The notes beneath the pieces were generated by a model. That model had not been told where the DNA came from and ran no database searches. It was given only the letters and a program-made list of their open reading frames with translations. From NCBI GenBank assembly GCA_031398975.1, contig JANNOI010000021.1, positions 1 to 64,000 of the forward strand: 64,000 nt of DNA, written 5' to 3'. The translations under genes and the position numbers were made by a program. Source of the stretch: JAKFWI01 sp031398975 (GTDB lineage Bacteria; Pseudomonadota; Alphaproteobacteria; Caulobacterales; Aquidulcibacteraceae). This document shows, piece by piece, positions 16,140-24,512 of the stretch. The first letter of the stretch is position 1; each line of letters begins with the position of its first letter.

Positions 16140-18268
16140 CAAGGCGCGGCCATGGGTCGCAAAACTTTGTGTCAGGGGCGCGCCAAGACGCTCCGCCGGA
16201 CCGGCGTTTCGGGGAGGAGACGCCCCTTATAAAATGGCTAGCCAAGCAGCCTGAGGCCGCGCGGAAACCCGCGCGGCCTTTCGTTTGGGGCCCGCTGGGA
16301 GTGCTGGTCTGGGCGGGCGCGCTGTGCGCCGGCGCGCAGGCCGCCGAAATCATCCTCGTCACGCCCGACCGGCGCGCCCGCGCGGTCGATTCCGTGGCCG
16401 CCAACGCCGCAGCCCTCGATCGCGGCGCGCTCGACCGGCTAGCCGCCCAGCATCCCGCGGAAGCGCTGAACCTCGCCCCGGCGGTGAACCTGCACCGCGG
16501 CTCGGGCGCGGAAAGCCTCCCCGCGATCCGCTCCCCCGTGCTCACGGGCGGGCAGGGGGCGGGCTCCTTCCTGTTCCTGGAGGATGGCGTGCCGATCCGC
16601 GCGCCGGGCTTCGCCAATATCAACCAGGCGTTCGAGCTCCCCCTCGATTTCGCCGAGCGGGTGGAGGTCACGCGGGGGCCGGGCTCCGCGCTCTACGGCT
16701 CGAACGCGGTGCATGGGCTTGTGAACGTGCTGACGCCGGAGGCCGCGCCGCTGCTGCGGGCGAGCGTGGAGATCGGCGATTTCGGGCGCGCCCACGCGGG
16801 GCTGACGCTGGGCGGGAGGGGGCTCATGGGCGGGCTTTCGGCGCTGCGCGAAGCGGGGTGGCGGGACGCTGCGGGGCTGGAACAGCACAAGGCGTTGCTC
16901 GGCTGGGACGGGCGCCTGGCCGGCTGGACGGTGCGCGCGCGCTTGGCGGGGGACGTCCTGCACCAGGAAACCGCAGGCTTCGTGGAGGGGGAAGACGCCT
17001 ACAAAGACCGTACCCTCGCCCGCGCCAACGCCAATCCCGAGGCCTTCCGCGATTCCCAGGCCGTGCGCGCACACGCCGCCCTCACCCACCCGCTGGCCCC
17101 GGACTGGACGCTGACGCTAACCCCCTTCGCCCGCTGGGTGGACACCGATCTGCTGCAGCACTTCTTCCCCTCCCGCGCGCTGGAGGAAACCGGCCAGACC
17201 GGGGGCGGGGTGCTCGGCGCGCTCTATTGGGACCCCGCCGGGCCGGTGTCGGTGATCGTCGGGGCCGATCTGGACGCCACGTCCGGGCGGCTGAAGGAGA
17301 TCCAGAGCCTGCCCACGCTTTCGAGCCCCGCCGGCTATGTGCAGGGCGTGCACTATGATTATGCGGTCGACGCCGCAGCGCTCGCCGCCTACGCCCAGGC
17401 GCGCTGGCGCTTCGCCCCGCGCTGGACCGCCACCCTCGGGGCGCGCGGCGAGCGGGTGGAATACAAGTATGACAACCGCACCGACGACGGCCTGTTCGGC
17501 CGCTTCCGCAGGCCCGCGGACCGCACCGACACGTTCACCCTCGTGACCCCCAAGCTCGCGCTCGCGCGGACCTTCGAAGGCGGGGGGTCGGCGTGGATCA
17601 ATCTCGCGCGCGGCGCCCGCCCGCCCCAGGCTAGCGACCTCTATTCCCTCCAGACCAACCAGCAGGCCGGCGACCAGGAGGCCGAAACCATCGATTCCGC
17701 CGAGATCGGCGTGCGCGGTCCCCTGGGACCGGGGCGGATCGAGATCGCGGCCTACCATATGGACAAGCGCAATTCGGCGTTCCGCAATGCCGCGGGCTTC
17801 ACCGTCGCCGACGCCAAGACGCGCCACCAGGGCGTGGAGATCGCGGGCGAAACGCCCCTGTTCGCAGGGCTCAGCGCGGAGGGGTGGATCGCCTATGGCC
17901 GCCATACCTACCGCTTCAGCGACGCCGCGGAAGGGATCGTGAGCGGGCGGCCGGTGGATACCGCGCCCCGCTGGCTGTGGCGGGCGGCGCTGCGCTGGCG
18001 GGCGACGCAAGCCCTGGAGGGCGAGCTGTCCTGGCGCCATACCGGGGCCTACCGGACCGACGCGGCGGGGGAGCGTTCCTATCCCGGCCATGACGTGCTG
18101 GACGCGCGGGCGGAATGGCGGACCTCGCCCACGGTGGCGGTGTTCGCCGCGGTGCGTAACCTGGCCGACGCCGATTATGCCGAGCGGGCCGATTTCGCGT
18201 TCGGGGTGGACCGCTACTTCCCGGGCGACGCGCGCGCGCTTAGCGTGGGGGTGCGGGCGCGACGCTGA
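16136..18268 (+). CDS. TonB-dependent outer membrane receptor
   Basis: A receptor of about 710 residues. A hydrophobic signal segment at about residues 49-68 ends GAQAAE and is followed by a TonB-box-like IILVTPDR. The plug domain contains FLFLEDGVPIRAPGF and VEVTRGPGSALYGSNAVHG; a 22-strand barrel follows, ending with a C-terminal Arg after aromatic-rich strands. Substrate is unknown. The TTG at 16136 overlaps the hisG stop (TTGA), like the other junctions in this chain; later in-frame GTGs exist at 16169 and 16301, but the last would give a signal peptide without a basic N-region. An unusually long leader of about 48 residues precedes the hydrophobic core and contains a strong RNA hairpin. 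Its 3' end overlaps nhaA by 29 bp. Confidence 0.85.
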   Translation: MTRRGHGSQNFVSGARQDAPPDRRFGEETPLIKWLAKQPEAARKPARPFVWGPLGVLVWAGALCAGAQAAEIILVTPDRRARAVDSVAANAAALDRGALDRLAAQHPAEALNLAPAVNLHRGSGAESLPAIRSPVLTGGQGAGSFLFLEDGVPIRAPGFANINQAFELPLDFAERVEVTRGPGSALYGSNAVHGLVNVLTPEAAPLLRASVEIGDFGRAHAGLTLGGRGLMGGLSALREAGWRDAAGLEQHKALLGWDGRLAGWTVRARLAGDVLHQETAGFVEGEDAYKDRTLARANANPEAFRDSQAVRAHAALTHPLAPDWTLTLTPFARWVDTDLLQHFFPSRALEETGQTGGGVLGALYWDPAGPVSVIVGADLDATSGRLKEIQSLPTLSSPAGYVQGVHYDYAVDAAALAAYAQARWRFAPRWTATLGARGERVEYKYDNRTDDGLFGRFRRPADRTDTFTLVTPKLALARTFEGGGSAWINLARGARPPQASDLYSLQTNQQAGDQEAETIDSAEIGVRGPLGPGRIEIAAYHMDKRNSAFRNAAGFTVADAKTRHQGVEIAGETPLFAGLSAEGWIAYGRHTYRFSDAAEGIVSGRPVDTAPRWLWRAALRWRATQALEGELSWRHTGAYRTDAAGERSYPGHDVLDARAEWRTSPTVAVFAAVRNLADADYAERADFAFGVDRYFPGDARALSVGVRARR
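16254..16279 (+). terminator. Strong GC hairpin followed by T-rich tract, inside the receptor leader
   Basis: AGGCCGCGCGG pairs perfectly with CCGCGCGGCCT around a 4-base loop AAAC, and TTCGTTT follows. It lies 115 bp after the hisG stop. It would serve as an intrinsic terminator or attenuator for the hisG transcript, yet it also lies within the reading frame of the TonB receptor leader. Confidence 0.6.
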
Positions 18269-19418
18269 GCGGCGCGAAGCGCAGCAGGAGAAGCCCGAGC
18301 GTCGCCGACAGGATCGACCCACCCAGCACGCCGAACCGCACCGGCCCCGCCAGGGGCCCGTCCTGGAAGGCGAGCCCGCCGATGAACAAGCCCATGGTGA
18401 AACCGATCCCCGCGATCGCCGACACGCCCACGAGCGGCAGGAGCGGCGCGGGCGGGGGCCGCCGCAACAGCCGCGCCGCGCCCAGCGTGGCCAGCACGAT
18501 GCCTAGCGGCTTGCCCAGCACCAGGCCCGCGCCCACCCCCAGCGCCACGGGATGGGCGAGGCCCGCCCACGCCTCCGCCCCTTCGAGCCGCACCCCCGCA
18601 TTGGCGAGCGCGAACACCGGCATGATGGCCAATTGCGTCCAGCCCGTCAGCACCGCCTCCGCCGCGCGCAGGGGGGAGCGGCCGTCCGCACGGGCGAAGG
18701 GGATGGCGGCCGCCAGCAGCACGCCCGCCATGGTCGCATGCACTCCCGAGGCCAGCATGAAGACCCACATCACCGCGCCCAGGATCCAATAGGGCGCAAG
18801 CGCCCGCACCCCGGCCCGATTGAGCGTGAGCAAGCCTAAGAACGCCGCGCCTGCCCCCGCGAGCGCCCAGACGGCGAGGTCCTGGGTGTAGAACAGCGCG
18901 ATCACCGCGATGGCGCCCAGATCGTCGAGCACCGCCAGCGCCAGCAGGAAGAGGCGCAGGCTCGCCGGCGCGCGCGCGCCCAGCAGGGACAGCACTCCAA
19001 GCGCGAACGCGATATCGGTGGCCATCGGGATGGCCCAGCCGCGCGCATAGGCAGGGTCGCCGCCGGTGACGGCGAGGTAAACCAGCGCCGGCGCCGCCAT
19101 GCCGCCCAGCGCCCCGGCCAGCGGCAGGGCCGCCCTCTGGGGGCTGCGCAACGGCCCCTCGATCATCTCCCGCTTCAGCTCCAGCCCGACATTCAGGAAG
19201 AACACGGCCATGAGCCCGTCATTGATCAGAACGTGCAGCGAAAGCGCGGCGGGACCCGCACCCAGTCCGAGCGGCGCGAACGGGCCGTCGAGCGCGGTCT
19301 TGAACGCCGGGCCGGCCGGGCTGTTCAGCAGCACAAAAGAGCTCACGGCCGCCGCGATCAGCAGATAGCCGGTGATCGCCTCCCGTCGCCCGGGGCCGTG
19401 TGCGCCCTGTCCCGCCAT
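18240..19418 (-). CDS. nhaA: Na+/H+ antiporter NhaA
   Basis: A 392-residue inner membrane antiporter with about 12 hydrophobic segments, of the usual NhaA length. The ion-binding Asp pair sits in LALAVLDDLGAIAVIALFYT, the helix V signature of the family. AVFFLNVGLELKREM and GWAIPMATDIAFALGVL are also diagnostic. It exports Na+ for H+ at alkaline pH or in salt. GGGAGC precedes the ATG at 19418. A 17-bp tandem duplication spans the start codon, creating a second ATG further upstream, out of context. Confidence 0.96.
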   Translation of the reverse strand: MAGQGAHGPGRREAITGYLLIAAAVSSFVLLNSPAGPAFKTALDGPFAPLGLGAGPAALSLHVLINDGLMAVFFLNVGLELKREMIEGPLRSPQRAALPLAGALGGMAAPALVYLAVTGGDPAYARGWAIPMATDIAFALGVLSLLGARAPASLRLFLLALAVLDDLGAIAVIALFYTQDLAVWALAGAGAAFLGLLTLNRAGVRALAPYWILGAVMWVFMLASGVHATMAGVLLAAAIPFARADGRSPLRAAEAVLTGWTQLAIMPVFALANAGVRLEGAEAWAGLAHPVALGVGAGLVLGKPLGIVLATLGAARLLRRPPPAPLLPLVGVSAIAGIGFTMGLFIGGLAFQDGPLAGPVRFGVLGGSILSATLGLLLLRFAPLSVAPAPPR

Positions 19419-19444
19419 GCGTCCGCTCCCGCCATGCGTCTGCT
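19411..19444. repeat. 17-bp tandem duplication over the nhaA start
   Basis: CCCGCCATGCGTCCGCT is followed directly by CCCGCCATGCGTCTGCT, differing at one base. The inner copy carries the nhaA start codon on the minus strand; the outer copy lies in its leader and duplicates the ribosome binding site context. Confidence 0.9.
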
Positions 19445-19500
19445 CACCCGGACCAGAAGCTAGCAGGGCGCCGGAGAAGGCGCGAGGCGTGCGCGCCTGC

Positions 19501-19539
19501 GGGGTCGGTTTGCGGGGTCGGTTTACGGGGTCGGTTTAC
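19501..19539. repeat. Three 13-bp tandem repeats upstream of the MATE gene
   Basis: GGGGTCGGTTTGC is followed by two copies of GGGGTCGGTTTAC. They lie 45 bp before the MATE start, in the short divergent region with nhaA. They may be spaced protein-binding sites or simple slippage products. A small hairpin, GGCTCC with GGAGCC, follows at about 19557-19573. Confidence 0.85.
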
Positions 19540-19583
19540 GGTGGCGCGGAGGGCGGGGCTCCTATAAGGAGCCGTTCCTCGCC

Positions 19584-20930
19584 ATGAAGCTCGATTTCCT
19601 CCGTCACGCGCCGGTCGGCGCGCTTTTGCGCCTTGCCGGGCCGGTGGCGCTCGCGCGCCTTGGCGTGATGGCGATGGGTATCGTGGATACGGTGGTGGTG
19701 GGCCAGCTCGCGCCGCGGGAACTGCCGTTCCTGGCGCTCGGCTGGTCCCTGGCGGGGGTGTTCCTGGTGGGGGGCATGGGCCTGTTGACGAGCGTGCAGG
19801 TGCTCGCCGCGCGGGTGATCGGGGAGGGCCGCCCGAGCGCTGCCGGGGCGGTGCTGTGGCGGGGCCTGGCGCTGGCGCTCGGCTACGGGGCGTTCTCGGT
19901 GGCGGCGCTGATCGTTTTCGGCGAAGCGATCCTTCGAGCGTTCGGGGTGGAGCCTGCGCTCGCGGAGGGCGGGGGCGTGGTGATGCGGGTGCTCGCGCTC
20001 AGCCTGCCGCTGCAATTCCTGCACATCGGGGCCTCGCTGTTCCTGGAGGCGTTGCGCCGGCCCGCGGCGGGCATGGTGATCGTGTGGGCGGCCAATGCGG
20101 CGAACCTTGCGTTGAACCTGCTGCTCGTGCCGTCGCTCGGGGCGGAAGGCTCGGCCTGGGCGACGTTCCTCAGCCGCCTTCTGATGTTGGCGGCGATCGC
20201 GGCCTGGGTGTGGCTGTCTCCGACCGCGCGGGCGCATGGGTCGCGCGACCCCCGCGCCGAGGGGCCGGGTTACCGGGCGCTGCTGGCGGTGGGGCTGGCG
20301 GCGGCGGTGAGCCTGGTGGCGGAGGCGGGCGCCTTCGCCGCGCTGACCATCATCGCCGGGCGCATCAGCGCGGAGGCCGTCGCCGCCCACCAGATCGCCC
20401 TGAACACGCTTTCCGTGATCTTCATGATCGCGATGGGGATGTCGACGGCGACGGCGGTGCTCGTTTCGGGGGCGATAGGCCGGGGCGACCGGCAGGGCGC
20501 CGCGCGGGCCGGCTGGACGGGCCTTGCGCTGAACACCGCCGCGATGATCGTGGCGGGCGTCGTGGTGTACGCCTTTCGGTTCGAGATTGCGCGCGCCTTC
20601 ACGACGGACGAGGCGCTGATCCTGGTCCTGGCCGGGGTAAGCCCGTTCCTGGCGCTGACGCTCCTCCCCGACGGCGGGCAGGTGGTCACGGCCAGCGCGC
20701 TGCGCGCGCGGGGGGACAATTGGTTTCCCACCGCGAGCCATATCTTCGCCTATGTGCTGCTGATGCCGCCGCTCGCCTTCTATCTGGCGGAGATGCTGGG
20801 GCGGGGGGTCGCCGGATTGATGCAGGCGGTGATGTGGGCCTCGGTCGTTTCCGTGGCGGTGCTGATCGCGCGTTTCTGGGCGCTGGGGCGCGCGCCGGTT
20901 CCGGCTGCGCCGGTACGCTCAAGCGTTTAG
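19584..20930 (+). CDS. MATE family efflux transporter
   Basis: A 448-residue inner membrane protein with 12 predicted hydrophobic segments in two pseudo-repeats. MATE-typical stretches include GPVALARLGVMAMGIVDTVVVG near the N-terminus and AVAAHQIALNTLSVIFMIAMG at the start of the second half (about residue 265). Such proteins expel cationic drugs or metabolites using H+ or Na+ gradients. Resemblance is to the NorM/DinF branch; the substrate is unknown. It is divergent from nhaA and has no partner genes. Confidence 0.92.
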   Translation: MKLDFLRHAPVGALLRLAGPVALARLGVMAMGIVDTVVVGQLAPRELPFLALGWSLAGVFLVGGMGLLTSVQVLAARVIGEGRPSAAGAVLWRGLALALGYGAFSVAALIVFGEAILRAFGVEPALAEGGGVVMRVLALSLPLQFLHIGASLFLEALRRPAAGMVIVWAANAANLALNLLLVPSLGAEGSAWATFLSRLLMLAAIAAWVWLSPTARAHGSRDPRAEGPGYRALLAVGLAAAVSLVAEAGAFAALTIIAGRISAEAVAAHQIALNTLSVIFMIAMGMSTATAVLVSGAIGRGDRQGAARAGWTGLALNTAAMIVAGVVVYAFRFEIARAFTTDEALILVLAGVSPFLALTLLPDGGQVVTASALRARGDNWFPTASHIFAYVLLMPPLAFYLAEMLGRGVAGLMQAVMWASVVSVAVLIARFWALGRAPVPAAPVRSSV

Positions 20931-20957
20931 GATTACGCACCAAGGATTACGCACCAA
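20930..20957. repeat. 14-bp tandem duplication at a gene end
   Basis: GGATTACGCACCAA occurs twice in a row. The first copy begins at the MATE stop codon (TAG then GATT), and the second covers the last four codons and stop of the reverse-strand DUF429-like gene. Both genes end intact. Confidence 0.9.
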
Positions 20958-21846
20958 GGATCCAGCCTTCCTCTTCCACGACGATTTCGGCGGGCGGCGC
21001 GCCGGGCTTCGGCCCGAAGGCCGCGCTGAGGCGGCCGGCCTCATCCAGCTGGGCGAAATGTTCGGCGGCGGCGCGCACCTGGGCTGCGTCCCGCACCTCC
21101 CCCGCCGCGGGCTTTAGGGGAAACATCGAGGGCCAGATCTCGGCGACGACCACGTCCACCCCCTCCAGCGCCTCGGGCGCCAGCGGGGCCCAACCGGTCT
21201 CGAACGGCCAGATCTTCAGCCGCTCGCCGAACTCGTCCTTGAGCCGCTTCACACGCGGCAGCCCCGTGAGCGCCTGGCCGCCGACCGAGCCCTGGTAATA
21301 AAGCTTCCAGACCGAATGCAGTCCCTTCATGGCCTGGTCCGCATAGCGCCATTCCGGGAGATCGCCCTCCCGGTGCTCGCGCAGCCTCTTGGCTTTCAGC
21401 GTCGATTGCTCGTCCCGCGCCGGGCAGCCCCAGAACGGGAAGGCCTCGCCGGTCATAAGCCGGTTCATCTTCGCGCCGACCTGGAAGCGGTTGTTCGTAT
21501 TGTCCGGCTTGTCGCGGATTTCGCCGGCCACGAAGGAGAGCATGGCGCGCCAGGGGGGGCCTGCCTTGGCTGGATCGAGCTTCAAGGCTGCGGCCGACCC
21601 GCGCGGAAAGCCCAGCGAAAAGTCAAAGCCCAGCAGCACGCGCTCGCGCCGGCGGGCGAATTCCTTCAGCTGCTTGTCCAGCAGAGCCGCCGCCTCCGCG
21701 CGGGTGGCGGGATTGGCGGCGCTGAAGGCGAGGCGCAGGCGCACGTCGCGCTTCATCACGCCCACCCAGACCGAGTCCGGGCCGGTGGCCGGCTTGGAGG
21801 ACGCGCTCCAATCCACCATTACATAAGCGTCGAACAGCCGCGCCAT
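20947..21846 (-). CDS. DUF429-like hypothetical protein (RNase H-like fold suspected)
   Basis: A 299-residue cytoplasmic protein. It opens MARLFDAYVMVDWSASSKP, where the buried Asp of MVDWS and the later LLGFDFSLGFPRG resemble the acidic strands of DUF429 proteins with an RNase H-like fold. Other conserved-looking stretches are QVGAKMNRLMTGEAFPFWGC and VVVAEIWPSMFPL. Homologues in this class are often labelled as cobalamin or molybdopterin related, with no supporting context here. The start at 21846 has GAGAGG at correct spacing; an upstream start at 21870 would add eight residues. Function unknown. Confidence 0.7.
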   Translation of the reverse strand: MARLFDAYVMVDWSASSKPATGPDSVWVGVMKRDVRLRLAFSAANPATRAEAAALLDKQLKEFARRRERVLLGFDFSLGFPRGSAAALKLDPAKAGPPWRAMLSFVAGEIRDKPDNTNNRFQVGAKMNRLMTGEAFPFWGCPARDEQSTLKAKRLREHREGDLPEWRYADQAMKGLHSVWKLYYQGSVGGQALTGLPRVKRLKDEFGERLKIWPFETGWAPLAPEALEGVDVVVAEIWPSMFPLKPAAGEVRDAAQVRAAAEHFAQLDEAGRLSAAFGPKPGAPPAEIVVEEEGWILGA

Positions 21847-21906
21847 GAGCCTCTCGCCCGCCTCCCGCACCGGGCCGCCCCCGATGCACCCGGCGAATAT
21901 CGTTTT

Positions 21907-22914
21907 CTACCCGAGCTTCACGAGCATCTTGCCCATGTTGCCGCCGGAGAACAGCTTCAAGAACGCTCCCACCGCCTTGTCCAGCCCCACTTCCACCGTT
22001 TCCTCCCAGCCGATCCGCCCGTCGCGAATCCAGCCGCCCATGTCCCGCAGGAAATCGCCGCGCAAGTCGGCGTGATCGGTGACGATGAAGCCCTGCATTC
22101 TCAAGCGCTTACCGATAACGAGGCCGAGATTGCGCGGGCCGGGCGGAGGCGCGGTCTCGTTATAGAGGCCGATCATCCCGCACTCGACGAAACGCGCGAA
22201 CGGGCGGGCCACCTCCAGGGCGGCCTCCAGATGTTCCCCGCCCACATTGTCGAAATAGAGGTCAAGCCCCGCAGGCGCGGCGGCGCGCAAGCGCTCGAGC
22301 ACGGGGCCGGACTTGTAATTGAACGCCGCATCCACCCCGATCGTGCGCAGCCAAGCGGTTTTCGCGTCCGAGCCGGCGGCGGCGATCACGGCGCAGCCCT
22401 TGATCTTGGCGATCTGGCACACGAGCGAGCCCACCGCCCCGGCCGCGCCGGACACGAACACGACGTCCCCCGCCTGCGCCGCCCCGATCCGCAAGAGGCC
22501 CGTATAGGCGGTGAGCCCCGGCATGCCCAGGACGCCGAGAAAGGCCTGGGGCGGGGGCCCCAGATCGGCGGGCAGCTTCGAGAGCGCCGCGGCCGGCGCG
22601 GTGAACGCCTCGCGCCAGCCCAGCATGCTCTCCACGAGATCCCCCACCTTAAAGCCCTCAGTCTGCGAGGCCGTCACGGTCCCGATCGCGCCGCCCTGGA
22701 GGGCTGCATCTAGCGCAAACGGCGGGGCGTAGCTCGCCCGGTCCGACATTCGCCCGCGCATATAGGGATCGACCGACATCCACAGATTGCGCACCTGCAC
22801 CTCCCCCGCCGCCGGCGCGGGCGCAGGGTTGTTGACGAGGGTGAAATCGCTGGGCTTGGGGAGCCCCGAGGGGCGCGCCGCCAGGCGCACCTCGCGGCTG
22901 TCGATCGCGGTCAT
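21907..22914 (-). CDS. NADP-dependent alkenal/one oxidoreductase (CurA/MDR family)
   Basis: A 335-residue medium-chain dehydrogenase/reductase of the zinc-free CurA/leukotriene B4 reductase branch, which reduces alpha,beta-unsaturated ketones with NADPH. The N-terminal SVDPYMRGRMSD motif is diagnostic. The nucleotide-binding loop reads VFVSGAAGAVGSLVCQIAK (about residue 151), followed by YKSGPVLERL and YFDNVGGEHLEAAL. It is divergent from gltX and in tandem with the DUF429-like gene, 60 bp apart. The physiological substrate is unknown. Confidence 0.92.
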   Translation of the reverse strand: MTAIDSREVRLAARPSGLPKPSDFTLVNNPAPAPAAGEVQVRNLWMSVDPYMRGRMSDRASYAPPFALDAALQGGAIGTVTASQTEGFKVGDLVESMLGWREAFTAPAAALSKLPADLGPPPQAFLGVLGMPGLTAYTGLLRIGAAQAGDVVFVSGAAGAVGSLVCQIAKIKGCAVIAAAGSDAKTAWLRTIGVDAAFNYKSGPVLERLRAAAPAGLDLYFDNVGGEHLEAALEVARPFARFVECGMIGLYNETAPPPGPRNLGLVIGKRLRMQGFIVTDHADLRGDFLRDMGGWIRDGRIGWEETVEVGLDKAVGAFLKLFSGGNMGKMLVKLG

Positions 22915-23026
22915 GGGGTGGCTCCAGCGCGGGGCTTCAAGGGCGCCGCGACCCTAGGCCCGAAGCGCTGCTTGTCCAGCGTAGCCGTCCCCGCCATAAA
23001 GCCCGGCTCTCCCGCCAGAGGATGCC

Positions 23027-24364
23027 ATGGCCCCCCGCGTCCGTTTCGCTCCCTCCCCGACCGGCAAGCTGCACGTGGGCAATATCCGCACCGCGCTGCT
23101 CAATTGGCTGTTCGCGAAGAGCCAGGGCGGGGCGTTCGTGCTGCGCATCGACGACACCGATTTCGCCCGCTCCCGCCCCGAGTACGAAGAGGCCATCGAG
23201 CGTGATCTCACCTGGCTAGGGCTCGCCTGGGACGAAAAGCACGCCCAGTCCAAGCGGGTCCCTGCCTACGAGGCCGCTAGCGCCAGGCTCAAGGCCGACG
23301 GCGTGCTCTATGCCTGCTACGAGACCGAGGAGGAGCTGGAGCGCAAGCGCAAGATCGCCCAGGCGCGCGGGCGCCCGCCGGTCTATGACCGCGCCGCCCT
23401 GGCGCTGAGCGCCGCCGAGAAGGCCGCGTTCGAGGCGCAGGGGCGCACGCCGCACTGGCGGTTCAAGCTGTCGGGCGGCCGGGCGGAATGGGCCGATCTG
23501 GTGCGCGGGGCCCAGTCGATCGATACGGGCTCGCTGTCCGATCCGGTGCTGATCCGGGCCGACGGCGCCTTCCTCTATACGCTGCCCTCCGTCGTCGACG
23601 ATGTGGACCTTGCGATCACCCACATCGTGCGCGGCGAGGACCACGTGGCCAATACCGGCGTACAGATCGAGATTTTCCGCGCGCTCGGCGCGCCGGTCCC
23701 GGCCTTCGGCCATTTCCCGCTGCTCGTGGGGGCGGGCGGGGAGGCGCTTTCCAAGCGCCTCGGTTCGCTTGCGGTGGAGGATTTGCGCGCGGACGGCGTG
23801 GAGCCGCTGGCGCTTCTTTCCCACCTCGCCAAGCTCGGCACCTCCGATCCGGTCCAGGCGCGCGAGAGCCTGGCCGTGCTCGCCGAGGAGTTCGCCTGGG
23901 ACAAGATCGGCCGCGCGCCGGCCCGGTTCGATCCGGAGGAGCTGAAGCGGGTCAACGCCGAGGCGCTGCACGCCTTGGCCTATGCGCAGGCGCGCCCGCG
24001 CCTTCAGGCGCTGGGCGCCGATCTCGGCGAGGAATTCTGGATGGCGGTGCGGGGCAATCTCTCGGTGTTCGGGGACGTTTCGCTCTGGGCGCAGGTGGTG
24101 GGGGGCGAGATCGCGCCGGTGGTCGAGGACGAGGCATTCCTCGCCGCCGCCGCCGAGGCGCTGCCCGAGGCGCCGTACGGGGAGACGTCCTGGGCGGCGT
24201 GGACCGATGCGGTGAAGGCCGCGACCGGCGCGAAGGGGCGGGCTCTTTTCATGCCGCTGCGGCTCGCCCTGACCGCACAGGCCCATGGACCTGAAATGGC
24301 GAAGCTTTTCGCCCTGCTGCCGGAGGCCAAGGTGCGCGCCAGGCTTGCGGGGCGCTCCGCCTAA
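23027..24364 (+). CDS. gltX: Glutamyl-tRNA synthetase
   Basis: A 445-residue class Ib synthetase. The HIGH-like motif is RFAPSPTGKLHVGNIRTALL at residue 5, and the KMSKS-like loop is ALSKRLGSLAVEDL near residue 245. The connective domain has VLRIDDTDFARS. The zinc-binding Cys cluster of Escherichia coli GltX is absent, as in many alphaproteobacteria. At 445 residues and with this loop it resembles the second, shorter GltX copy common in the class; some such paralogues mischarge tRNA-Gln, so discriminating versus non-discriminating type is open. AGAGGA precedes the ATG. Confidence 0.94.
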   Translation: MAPRVRFAPSPTGKLHVGNIRTALLNWLFAKSQGGAFVLRIDDTDFARSRPEYEEAIERDLTWLGLAWDEKHAQSKRVPAYEAASARLKADGVLYACYETEEELERKRKIAQARGRPPVYDRAALALSAAEKAAFEAQGRTPHWRFKLSGGRAEWADLVRGAQSIDTGSLSDPVLIRADGAFLYTLPSVVDDVDLAITHIVRGEDHVANTGVQIEIFRALGAPVPAFGHFPLLVGAGGEALSKRLGSLAVEDLRADGVEPLALLSHLAKLGTSDPVQARESLAVLAEEFAWDKIGRAPARFDPEELKRVNAEALHALAYAQARPRLQALGADLGEEFWMAVRGNLSVFGDVSLWAQVVGGEIAPVVEDEAFLAAAAEALPEAPYGETSWAAWTDAVKAATGAKGRALFMPLRLALTAQAHGPEMAKLFALLPEAKVRARLAGRSA

Positions 24365-24512
24365 CAGCCTCGATGGACAAGCGCGCGCGCGCCTGCCATA
24401 AGCGCCCGCTCGTTTCGCGCGCGCCAGCGTGAGCGTCAGGGTTCAGAGCGGCGCCGAGCGCCAGGCCCTCTCGCCCGCCCGCCATAAAGGCCCTCTGCCA
24501 GGACCGTCCGTC

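Noticed and set aside
16140..16300. Cobalamin riboswitch before the TonB receptor
   Set aside because: The conserved B12-box and core helices are not present; only a simple hairpin is seen.
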